DNA of 64,000 nucleotides from Paramacrobiotus metropolitanus (Eukaryota; Tardigrada; Eutardigrada; Parachela; Macrobiotidae), in the NCBI RefSeq assembly GCF_019649055.1, contig NW_026570223.1, forward strand, positions 1,736,001 to 1,800,000. Reading direction: 5' to 3'. The notes below the pieces were generated by a model, which searched no databases, was not told the DNA's origin, and saw nothing but the letters and a program-made list of their open reading frames with translations. A program made the position numbers and the translations under genes. Position 1 is the stretch's first letter. Each line of letters opens with the position of its first letter. Shown here piece by piece: positions 53,095-64,000 of this stretch.

Positions 53095-56000
53095 ATGTTA
53101 CCGATCACGGTCAACGTTTCCATTTTGTGGTCAACATTACAATCCGGGGTTATGCTTTTCTGTTTCTTTATTGTGATTCCAAGGATCCATTCGGCTCCTT
53201 GTGAGACTGCACAACTTAATGTTCCTAGTCAATCAGGTACCCAGAAACAACAGAGCTGTTTCTATAAAGTACGGTACAGTCCTAAAACTGCAACATATAT
53301 TTTAAATAATTATACGTCTTTAGTTTGTATAATTATAAAAATAGCGGTATAACAAATTTTTTCACCATTTTGATGTTCAATTAAACTGAGCGTAGCAGCA
53401 CTCATTGTAAATGACTTTTCAGTACATAATTAATTTGACTTTTTTCAGTACATAACATACTACATATAACACACGATCTGCAAAAATCTACCACGCCCAA
53501 GTGTTATAAATAAACCGCATGCTTATCATTCACATCTGTAGAACAAGAATCGCGGTAAATCCTTAATGTCGAAAAATGTAAATTTTTAATAAGTACTGAT
53601 ATCAGATACGCATTTTGTAACTGTAATATACTGTTGGAACATCAGTTCTTTCAGCACAAGTATTGTTTTAATAAACGGATCCACCGCAGTATAAACTACT
53701 GCAACGTGTGCGCATTTGTATAGTACATTTTTATTTGTTAACTGACAGAAGTGCAAGAATATATGAAAGCCAATCCACCAAATCCCAATGACCGGGCCTT
53801 CTTTTCTAAAGGACTGTTCCAGGAGATATTACCAAATACCGATACAACAATTTCATCAAAGAGAAGGAACAAATAAACACGGTAATTATGGGGCCGGCGC
53901 GCGCATGCATGAAAGTACTTACAAGCATGATTAGGGGGGATCCATAAATTACGTACGCAGCGAACCAGGGAGGGACGGGTCAGAAAAACGTGACAAACTG
54001 TGACGGCCCCGGCGAACCCAGGGGGGAGGGGGTGGTCAGCTCCATGTATTACGACTGAGCGAACCAGGGGGGAGGGGTCAAGCAGACGTGACGGACCGCT
54101 ACGAAGGGGGAGGGAGGGGTGAAAAAACCGTGGTTTTCTGCGTACGTAATTTATGGATGCCCCCTTAGCGAAATGTGCACGGTCATTTCCGTCACGTACG
54201 CATGCAAGATCTTGGCGAGATTTGACCTTACGGTTGGTAAACTCATATTTACCGTGTTTTGTGAATTAAATTCGTAGAGTGAAACCGTTAACGCTGAAGC
54301 AATTCGATGGCCAAATAAATTGATTCCGTACAAGTTTTACGAGAGAACAGGTTGGTAAGTGTATACTTCTACATAAAAATTAATAAAGTACGCATCCAAC
54401 TTGTCACTGAAATCGCGACTTGTGTGCGATCGGAAGTTTAACATGAACAATTCTAATTACTGAACTGATTAGATCCCATTACCAAGAAATTCGCCGAAGA
54501 TGCGATGGAGGACATTGAATCCAAGACCTGTGTGCGCTTCGTACCGCTCACCTACGAAGAAGACTACATTAAAATTTCCCCGGGCGCTTCGTTAGTCTGC
54601 TAATTATTGTGATTTATACCTACATTTACCAGTAACCATAATTTTTTCTGCTTAATTAAGGTGTGCTGCATCCGTTGGTTATCAAAAGGGTGAACAGATT
54701 GTCTCTCTGAATCCCGGATGTCAGGATGATATCGGTGCCACACAACACGAATTCCTGCACGCACTGGGCATGATCCACGAGCAAGCCCGACCTGACCGGA
54801 ATTCTTACGTTTACATCAATTACAGCAACATGCTCCCAGGTGATTAATTATTTATTCAAATTTTTTTATTGTATTCAGTAGTGTTTTTAAAACGGTTGTT
54901 TTATCTGTAATTGGCGATTTGATCATGTACACATATAGATACTTGCAATTGTAACTAAAACGAAAATATTTCAGTGCTAGAGACACGGAAAAACATTATC
55001 TGTGATAAATATTCAGGATAATTTTGTCTTGTAATATTTTAGTTACAGTATACAGCCTGTACAAACCCGATCATTTTGACCATTTGTGGATTCTTAATTA
55101 ATTTTGTAGAAGCGGGTATCCGCGAGCAGTTTTACATTTTCTCCAACGCTGAGGTCACCGATCTCGGTATCCCGTACGATTATGACTCGGTGATGCATTA
55201 CCCCGTTAACGCCTTCGCCATTGACAACAACCATCCCACCGTGATCCCCCGACAGCGCGACAAGAGGATCGGCAACCGTGTGAAACTCAGCAAACTGGAC
55301 ATCCGCCGGATAAATAGACTGTACCGGTGCGACGATAATCCCTTGGATTATCAGGAAAAGCCGATACCCCCGGAGGTGGATGCCAAGTACCGGGCGACTT
55401 TTAAGAACTACAGTAAGCTGTGTGATGGTGTCAAGGATACTCCGGAAGGCTGGGATGAGCGACCAGGTGTGTGTTTGCGCATGTGCAGCCGCTTGGATGC
55501 GGTCACGCTGGGCCCGGATGGGAGAAATTTGTTTAACATGCAAGGAACAAAACGATGCCGCGCGAAGAATACGCTATGTACCGGTAAAGATGATACATCG
55601 CAACCGGATTGTGCAAGGTGAGCTTAATTTCGTTGCTTCGTTTCGGTTTCCTGCGTATATGAAACTGCAATCGTTAGCTGCATATATAGAAGTATAGATA
55701 CTTATAGGTAGATAATAACATACAGCCCTGCCAAGCCAAGTTGGGGCAGTTAAAAAAATTCCTCCACTTCTACCAGTGAAGTGGAAAATTTTTATCAAAT
55801 TTTTGCACGATTGTTCTTGGTCTATAGCACCTACAGTGATTTTGTTTCCATGCAAAAAACCGAGGGTCAGGGAATGGGATCCAAATTTATAATTTAATTT
55901 TTGGTGCAAAAATGGCAATGTTTACTAAGAAATAATCAAGTTTATTCGACAACTATTTAAAAATTGGAGGAGGCTGAGGAGTTTTAGTGGATAGCGTAGT

Positions 56001-58444
56001 TGCCTAACGGAACCTTCCTAGCATTTGTTTAAGCATTGACATCTTGTCTAGAAGGATCAGTGCTCTAGGCAATCACATTTTCCTAAAGGTTTTTTTTAAC
56101 ATACAAGTCTATGGGAGATGGAACTTGTTTCGAGGTTACCTCGAGCAATGATGGCATAACGTCCCTATTTTGACGCCTCACGGACACCTCCTGGGTCACT
56201 CAACAGGTTTCAAACATGTTCAAAAAAAAGTATCTGTTGGCGTATTTTCCAGAGGTGCAGTTATAAACCTCCGAAAAATGACCACTCCCCATTCCCATAA
56301 TTCCTAGTCTCGCCCTTTACTGTCACGGCACGGTCACGTCACGGTCTGTCACGGCAAACGATTTTAACTTTGACACTGCTGGATTTCAAGAAAAAGTTTA
56401 GCTAGAAAAATGCATAAATAAAAACAGAACTGCGTACGGCAAATTTTTAAATTTAATTTTACGCAACTGCCCCAACTTGGCTTGGCACCCCTTGGCACCC
56501 CGTATTAACACTTATATATTACTGATACATTACTATGTTCTGCGAAGAACTAGAATTTTACATAGTCGGACTTCCTGTTAATATTTTTACATGGTATCAT
56601 GGTATTGGTATTAGGTACTGAGTTTTGTATTAATAGTCAGTCTTACGATCGATTCGATTACATTATTATGCGGTAATTCATTGAATTTTATAAAGACCTG
56701 CAATTTTACGTAGTTGCTTTTACTCTTTATACATGTCGCGTCATTTTGTGTTTCAACTGCTTTAGTAATTTTACGAGATTGATTCAACTTAACTGCGGTA
56801 ACTGATCGAATTTAATAATGCCAAAAATGGAATTTTGCACTTGAAGGTACTGCCGGCTTGGTGGTTATTTTACAATGCCGGACACTGGGCAGTGCTTGCA
56901 TGTGTCCAAGTTATGTGATGGAAAGAATGATACGAAAAACGGCATGGATGAAAATGCAACGTTATGCCGTGATCTATGCCTGTCAAAAAGTACCGGTTTA
57001 AGTGGAGATTTATTTTCCTTCCCTGAAGACGGCAACCGGTGCATGTCTAAAACGAAGCTGTGCAACGCGTTATATCCGGGACCGTTATCCAATACAACTA
57101 ACTGCGCAAAATACTGCAAAGGAAACGGCTACGCTCCGGTCGGGAAAACAATGCAGTGTTTACACTGGAGTAAGTCAGTTAATGAAGCCTTTCTGGTTTT
57201 TATCTAAGAAATCTTTCCATATTTGCATTCTTTAAAGAAACATTCTAAATTAATCATGAAGCCTTCAGGTATAAGATTGTCTATAGTAACCCTGTAAGTA
57301 AGACCATATGCAGAAAAAAGTGTCTGTGAACTCGTATGCCACTTTTCACGTTACTTTGTAGACCAGCTTTGCGATGGTCACGTCGATATTCCCACAGCGG
57401 AAGACGAAGATCCAGCCATTTGTAAATCTGATTGTGAGGCTGCCATGAAAGAAAGCGATGGTGAACTGTATATTGCTCCAAAAACTTCCCGGTGCATGAG
57501 CAAAAGGTCACTGTGCGATGGGGAGCAATTTGATGCGCAAGATACATCGGAAGAAACAGAAACGTGCCTGGCACAGTGTCACGGTTCTGGTTACATTAAT
57601 ACGGTAGACACTGATCAGTGCATCCGCTTGACCGATCTCTGCGATGGGAAAATGGATAGTCGCACTGGATGGGATGAGCGCAGTGATAATTGCCGGGAGT
57701 ACTGTAAAAATGCACCGGATTGGCCTCCGGAAGGACAGACGTTGCAGGTCAATCCGGACACGTGGCGGTGTGAACTGGTTAACGGAAGCAGAAATGCCGG
57801 TAAATTTTAAAGGCTTCTTTCTAGTACCTAAGTTTATTTTTTCTACTACTAAGTTCGTACTTGTTCCGTGATACTTGTTAAAGGTATTTTTCTTTTTATA
57901 GATAGGTAATATTAATGATGGAAAAATGATAGAAAAATTATTTTTAGAGGTTACACCGGCCCCGGCTACGACTGATCCTAACAAGGACAAACGGATCACA
58001 ATTTTATCGCGGGGGCATAAAATTATGGGTTGTTCGGAAGACACTCAGAGGATAAAAATTGTTTCGGCGAAATATACTGCGGATGAACCGGATCCGGCGT
58101 GTCCCGACACCGACGAGTTCCGGCAAGTGGCGGATAAATGTGACCAGATGCAGTTGTGCGGATTCGATCCGCTCGATCCATCGAAAACGCCGGGCTGCAT
58201 GGAACGCGCCATGGAAGTTGTTTACCGCTGTACAGGTAATTCAATTTTATTTGAAGAACGGGGTTATAAATAACTATTCGTACTAAGATACGGAAATATG
58301 CAGTAAGAAATGTTGTTTTACAGCTTTTTTAATGTGCTCTTATTAAAATATTTTGCTTTATACCTCGTAATTGCAGAGGCGAAATTCACCTTCGAAATTG
58401 ATCCAGGAACAGCCAAATTAACCGGAGGCGGTCCGGACAAGTAA
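53095..58444 (+). CDS. Astacin metalloprotease with LDLa-like repeats and SUEL lectin domain, probably disrupted
   Basis: Exons: 53095-53236 (signal peptide), 53749-53881, 54473-54590, 54661-54839, 55110-55617, 56847-57169, 57362-57799, 57948-58235 and 58377-58444. The catalytic part has HEFLHALGMIHEQARPD (zinc site) and YDSVMHY (Met-turn). It is followed by several six-Cys modules with CDGKxDxxxGxDE motifs like LDL-receptor class A repeats, then a C-terminal SUEL/galactose-lectin-like domain (ADKCDQMQLC, VVYRC). Secreted zinc endopeptidase. From the third listed exon on, phases agree. Exon 2 (propeptide, ends KRRNK) has an in-frame TAA five bases before its donor, and its phase does not fit the next exon, so an exon is missing or the gene is broken. 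Confidence 0.8.
53934..54165. mobile_element. MITE with ATCCATAAATTACGTACGCA ends
   Basis: The inverted ends enclose G-rich blocks and a repeated GCGAACCAGGG motif. TA flanks both sides. It is inserted right after the suspect astacin exon 2. Confidence 0.85.
55730..56486. mobile_element. DNA-transposon remnant with 22-bp TIRs
   Basis: GCCAAGCCAAGTTGGGGCAG at 55,730 is matched by its exact complement ending at 56,486. No transposase frame. It lies in an astacin intron. Confidence 0.8.
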
Positions 58445-58449
58445 ACCCG

Positions 58450-60595
58450 AATTGTGCAGAAAAGTATCTGCCTAATACACGCGGATATAGTTATCAAGTT
58501 GTCAGTTTTCAGTTTTGACAGAAATGAATTTCCAGGCCGTTTCTTAAGCATGTGTATTGCGAGTAATTTGTACGTTCATAATAAAGTGTTTGTAAATTAT
58601 ACATTCTTGACTGCGTTTTGTCCCCCTAAACCACTTTATAAGTTTGCGTCACCTCTTTCACAACAAGAACGAAGAATTTTAGATACATAATTTGCAACAG
58701 TTTAATTACGTAACCTCATCAATCCAACCATAGTACGAACCTGCCGAACCATAGTTTGCCAGATTTCTTGCAGAAATGGTAAAACTACATGTACTCTTGT
58801 AGGAATTTTTAGTCCATGGCAGCGCGGCACTAACTGAGAAACAAATTTTTGATTTGTACCAGTTGTGCATACAAATACGTATTTTTACGTTACCGAATAC
58901 AAGAGCTAAAATTTAAAGCCCTTTGCAATAACTGATGTAAACTAAAATGACAACTAAAATGACAACTGATGTAAACTAAACTAAACTGCCGGTCTGGCAA
59001 TGGATGCCGATGTTTTTGGATGCAGATGACGATGGGCCAACTACCTTGGAAGAAGTTGCATTTTGTGCCGTATGAATAGTCGTTCCGTTCTCCACTGTGG
59101 TGCCCTTCCCGGTTATTAGCGACGGGGATTTGATACCAGTCGTTGCATTTTTTGCTGATCTTGTAAAGCCACGGTGATAAGAAGTATAACACACTGCGGA
59201 GTATGAAACATCATCCTATCTCCTGGCACTACCGGTTAAATATTAAAGCCGATTTTTCTGCAGCTGATAAGGTTAACTTAATATCAAAAGTATTCGCCTA
59301 TAGGTTTTGCCACGATCGCACCGAATGTTACTGGGAACGCAATGGTGGCAGTGCCGACTACCAATTACCATGCAAGATGGGAGATATTCGTTCCTTGCGC
59401 AGTCGTGGTATTTTGCCATGAGCATTGAACATGTAATATTTCAATAGCCATTATAAATGCATAGCGCATTAAAAGACTGAGTAAGTCTTTTAATGCGATC
59501 CGATGATTCATATAATACAGTGCAGTAATTAATGCGTTTAGATTTGTACTACACTTGCACAATACAAGTGCGAGTACTTACGAGCTCTACACGTGCATAT
59601 CTGTCCTCGGGGATTTAAGAAACGTGGCTCAATGATTTGAGGTGACCCGAACTTTTACCACGTGAGGATTATATATGTGCCAAATTATTGTTAAGTATTT
59701 CAACTAATTTAACTAATACGCCGGCCGAATGCCGCAGTGCATGAAAATGAAATGCGCAGAAAAATTATCCAGCACCGTCTAATGCGTCCGAGCTAGAATA
59801 ACTTTCGGTTACCTTGCAAATTGGGTGCTACCAGCTGGAAATGTCTAAATCGGCGGGCCATATACAGTCTGTACATATATCTGTATTATAACTGAGTCAA
59901 GGAAAACAGTGCCTATCTTCTGAGCTTGTCCTATGTTATATCAGCGACCGGGCACCAGTTACGCTGCGCTACCGACACGGGGCCGTTAAAAAGCAACAGC
60001 CGCAAAGGTCACTCATTTACACTGTATGTATTTCTAGCATACCAGTAAAACCATGATATTGTTATAAGTTATTTTGTGTACACTGTTGCAACACGGCAAC
60101 CCTAATTATGCAGTCCGTAAGATCCGGGTTGGACATCAATGCGACGGTGGTACGTCGGGCTTTGATTCAAAAACAAAAACCAGGCAACTGTAGACAGACA
60201 AAAACATTTGCAATATTATCAATCTGCCACTTTAATACACGTTAGTCCGCCGTACACGTGATATACTACAAAAACACAGCCGTATTTTGCGATTGCTTTG
60301 TTCGCCTACGAGTAGTTGTTTCGAAACGATCCCGTGCAGTACATGTGCAGTGCAGGTGATAGTGCGTTTACCCATAAATAATTACTCGTAACATTCCCAG
60401 GCACGCAGTTGTGGGAGCTCAGTACAAGGAGAAGTACGAGTACGTACCCGCTTGCAGCACATCCGGCTGAGTTGTCTGTCACAAACACCCTACAAAAACA
60501 GCATTTAACGCTGTACAGTGGAGAAGAGGTGATAGCCAGACGTGGTAATCGCCATTTCGTTGCGGCGTGTTTGCAAATACTGCATTGTATACCGT
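58450..60595. other. No assigned gene
   Basis: A perfect 14-bp hairpin lies at 59,464-59,497 (GCATTAAAAGACT arms). The plus-strand frame 59203-59421 has four Cys and could be an exon, but has no support. The last 300 bp are 5' flank of the P450. Confidence 0.4.
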
Positions 60596-60602
60596 TGCCA
60601 CA

Positions 60603-63600
60603 ATGCTGAGCGTCAGTGTGTTTTTAGGGAGTGCAGCTTTCTTTGCGGTAATTATGTACATACTGCAACGCTGGAGCAAATCGCATCCGGGTCATGCCAT
60701 CAGACGGCCGGGAAGAACAGGAGTATTGCCGCCGCAGCCAGCGGGATGGCCGCTATTGGGTCATCTGATGCTGCTTCTGAAAGGTCACCGACACCGACGC
60801 ATACAAAGCGTTGGCCGGGAGATGGGCGGGTGTATGACCCTTAAACTCGGGCCCAGGTAAACCATCCGTGCAAGGGTTTCTTTAGAATTTATTTCACAAT
60901 TCCATAGAATTAATTCTGTCTTATTCTACACTGTGTTTATGCAGTTCGTGTACGAGGATAGGTATTTAATCGAGCCGGTAGCGGATCCGTTGCATCAAGC
61001 TAGACAAGCTGGCTATAGCGTACCCATCGTAGCAGTCTACCGTGGACGGTTGCACTAACCCACAGTGTGTAACCAACCGAGGATGGGTGTAGCGTGCATG
61101 CACTAAACAATCGCACATGTTAGATAGCGCAACCAACCATGGTTAACCGTCAAGTTACTGCTAACCATCTACATTCTACAGTAATTTGGATTTGCTAACC
61201 AGCTTGACATACAGATACGCAAGAAATTCGCTACCGGCTTGATTGTACTCCACCTCGTAGCGACATTAATGAGGTGACAGATTCAACATAATGACCCTGA
61301 AGATCAGCTGAATTTCACTGCAGCTTTTTCTCGAACACGCTACGGGCACCTTAATTTCGTTAGGAAAAGTAACGATGATCACGTGTTATGCGTATTTCGG
61401 GTAGTGGCAAAATTGCTGAAGGCTTATTTATCCACGCCTTTCAGCAATCAACACAACATGCACATTATACAGAAATCATTTATTTTCATCGAATCACAAC
61501 TGGTCACGAAGCCAGAGAAATACGGAGTACACGTGCAACTGTCTCTGTAGGAAATCGGTATGGATTACATCGTACGGGTACTTTCGAGATGCAGTGATCA
61601 ACCATGCCTGGGAGTTTGCCGGTCGACCACCGGAGGTGACTAACTCGGACTTCAGCAGTGAACACGGTACCTGGAAATTGTATTAAACAGTCAGTAACTG
61701 TGCAATCAGTACTGCAACACGGCTGCGGTACGTAATATCTATATTTAATATTGCTGGCAATTTTGGCCATATGCCGGATTATCGGTACGTTTACAACTAC
61801 CTGTTTGTTATATTTTACTCATGAGCTGTAATTATTTTGTGTAACGTCTGAAATGCGCAGGAATCGCGGCCAGCGGCGTTAGTGAGCCGGAGCGGGAAAT
61901 CCGGAAATTCACACTGATCAGCCTGCGCAGCTTCGGATTCGGCAAATCCACAATGCAGGACACGATGCTGCATGAGGTTAACGAGTTGGTCAAGACCTTT
62001 CGGCAGCACTGCCCCACCCACGACCGGCCGCTTCCGTTACCTTTCAATCCTCGCAACAGTCTGGCTAACGCCGCCGCCAACGTCATCTCTTCGGTACTGA
62101 TGGGAAAAAGATTTCAGCCGGACGACCCCAACTTCATCCGGTTGAGCGACGACCTAACGGAAGCCATAAAAAAGGTGATGATATCACAGCAGGCGCGTTC
62201 GTTTCCCCTTCTACGGCTGCTCTTCCTCAACCGGGGCATCAAATCCGCGCATGATGCATTTCGCCGCGCCCATGACTTTGTCACTGAAATCGTGCAGGAA
62301 CATGTGCACCAGAACCAGCCGCGGATGCCACGGGATTTTGCCGATGACTGGCTGGACAAGGCGGCCGACGAAGCAGCCAAGGGGAAAACGACCTTTGCTG
62401 TCGAACATCTGCCGGCTAAATTATTGGACCTGTTTATCGGCGGCTTCGAGACCACCGCGACCGCCATTCAGTGGTAAGCGCGCCGGTGACCTTAGAGATA
62501 CCAGTAATATTTGCAGTGTGTTACAGGATCTTGCTCATGCTGCTGCACCATCCACACGTTCAGATCAATGTACACGACGAGATAGACCGCGTCATCGGAC
62601 CATGCTGCGACGGCCAACAGATCACTCTGGAGCACCGCGAGCATTTGGTATATACCGAAGCAGTCATTTTGGAAACGCTGCGCAAGTACCCATTAGCACC
62701 TTATGCAGTGCCACACATGTGCGTCAAGGAGACACAACTGGGTGATTACATTATTCCCGAAGGTATGCATTACTAGTACTATTGTTTAGCTGTCGGATTC
62801 GTGGACTTCATTTGTTAGTTAGCGATGATACGTCATATGGCATGGAATTTCATTAAATCTCTCACTACAGATACAGTAGGATAGCACAGCGAGCGGCATT
62901 AACGTTACCGTCGAGCCGGGTGACGGCAGGTTACCTTAATACGTTGACCCAGCTAACAATATTTAGGCCGCCCATTTCCGCTGCCGGCTGAAGCTGCGTA
63001 TTACAGCGACGATGTTATGTAAATTATTTCCCTTGATGTAAATTACGATCCACCACTTCATGCTGCGCTCTGGTCTACTACCAGTGCACGCAGTAGAGAA
63101 TTTTCCTAGTGTTTAAAAAGTCAGTTTTATAAAGGTGGTAATGGTTCCACCCACAGCCGGTAGCGCCTTGCAAACGGATGGGTATGTGTTACCACCGGCA
63201 CCACCTTCAAGAAGTCCTCTGTAGAATACAGTCAGTATATAAATATATGCAATACTAACGATCGTACTAGTACTGTACCTACGCTACTGGTACTGTACTT
63301 TTTGCCCACACTGACGAAACAGTTAGTTGAAGCGCTTACATAGAAGTACAGTACAGATACCGTAAATGGGCAAATATTTGATGAAGACTACTTCGTATAT
63401 TTAATGACCGTGCTTAAAGATTATGTTGACTGCGCAGGCACGCAGGTAATGCTGCATCTGTACTCTATCCTCCACGATCCGCAAATTTTCCCTGAGCCAG
63501 AGAATTTCCGTCCCGAACGCTTCATCAGCCCCGAGGGTCGACTAAGCATACCGGAACAGTTCGTGCCCTTTTCGGCCGGCCGGCGTGCCTGCATCGGCGA

Positions 63601-63757
63601 ACAGCTGGCCCGCAAGGAGCTCTTTGTCTTCTTTGCCAACATTATGCACAGTTTCACGGTATCTGCACGTGATCCCGCTCAGCTGCCTTCGCTGAACGAG
63701 AACGAGGGCTCGGTCATGTATCCAGATCCATATGAAATCATCTTGCATGAACGCTGA
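60603..63757 (+). CDS. Cytochrome P450, CYP2-clan-like, 512 aa
   Basis: Five exons, 60603-60856, 61551-61666, 61861-62473, 62527-62762 and 63438-63757, join in frame (1,539 nt). Residues 1-22 are the ER membrane anchor, followed by a Pro-rich hinge. FAGRPP and the GGFETTATAIQW I-helix oxygen-binding motif come next. Then come the K-helix ETLRKYP, the PERF motif (ENFRPERF) and the heme loop FVPFSAGRRACIG with the axial Cys. Microsomal monooxygenase; the order and spacing fit the CYP2 clan. Substrate unknown. All key residues are present, so it is likely functional. Confidence 0.9.
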
Positions 63758-64000
63758 TTTCTTCGCTGATCTTGAATCACAATCACGAGTGGCAAACAAC
63801 AATTTACGAGTTGTTCCTCCAAAATAACGGAAGACTGTCCGAACACCACATTGGTGTCGCAGGCTATTGAGAAAGATTGCATTCTGTGTATTTTCGACCG
63901 AATGTTATCCAGCCTTTTTCAGTTTTTCAGGGCATCTTATTTTACTGTATTATCTATGTAGAATACTGAAGGACATAATCGTTTTTATTACGCCATGGGC
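63758..64000. other. 3' flank of P450
   Basis: No further gene seen before the window ends. Confidence 0.4.

Noticed and set aside
55094-55543. 149-codon minus-strand ORF
   Set aside because: Antisense to the astacin exon with Met-turn and LDLa-like motifs.
20146-64000. tRNA, rRNA or CRISPR features
   Set aside because: No convincing cloverleaf, rRNA stretch or spaced direct-repeat array was seen by eye.

Overview
The window is eukaryotic DNA from an invertebrate. Host genes have short AT-rich GT-AG introns. They include a TRPA-type channel, an astacin protease, a PP2C phosphatase, a cytochrome P450 and secreted VWA proteins. The TCATTC-type initiators fit the arthropod consensus. An arthropod or other ecdysozoan such as a tardigrade is plausible, but the species cannot be fixed from the sequence.

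Region 1 (about 1-20,145) is a Maverick/Polinton, a virus-like DNA transposon whose left end lies outside the window. It carries the standard set: packaging ATPase, retroviral-type integrase with chromodomain, minor (penton-like) and major (double jelly-roll) capsid proteins, a pVI-like protein, an adenain-type cysteine protease and protein-primed DNA polymerase B. The plus-strand structural genes (1,494-7,816) are packed almost without gaps, and several stops and starts overlap as ATGA. PolB runs the opposite way. The integrase, minor capsid and PolB reading frames each contain one extra nucleotide.

The unusual part is transcriptional. The second gene (729-1,403) is a two-repeat TATA-binding-protein homologue that keeps all four DNA-intercalating phenylalanines. 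Several genes of the element start from nearly identical core promoters: a TATA box, then a TCATTC initiator exactly 31 nt downstream in five of six cases, usually with a TGACGT-type site further upstream. This promoter class includes three spliced accessory genes (12.5-19.0 kb) that I do not recognise. Two of these clearly share an intron position and all three have charged low-complexity tails, so they look like part of the element and not host genes. The right side holds a 1 kb inverted duplication that includes a truncated copy of the third accessory gene. It also carries repeated TGTCGCGACA palindromes and GATATTAGCGCG boxes.

Region 2 (20.1-40 kb) is host DNA: a possible chemoreceptor 5' end, a TRPA-like channel with a LINE fragment in an intron, a minisatellite, two TA-flanked MITEs, an intact VWA gene, a four-TM (MS4A-like) gene and a broken VWA paralogue.

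Region 3 (40-64 kb) holds a complete three-exon PP2C gene whose introns are full of mobile-element debris. It continues with a block of foldbacks, palindromic satellites and Helitron-type ends (48.5-52.4 kb), an astacin/LDLa-like/SUEL-lectin gene that appears broken near its propeptide, and a complete five-exon CYP2-like P450.
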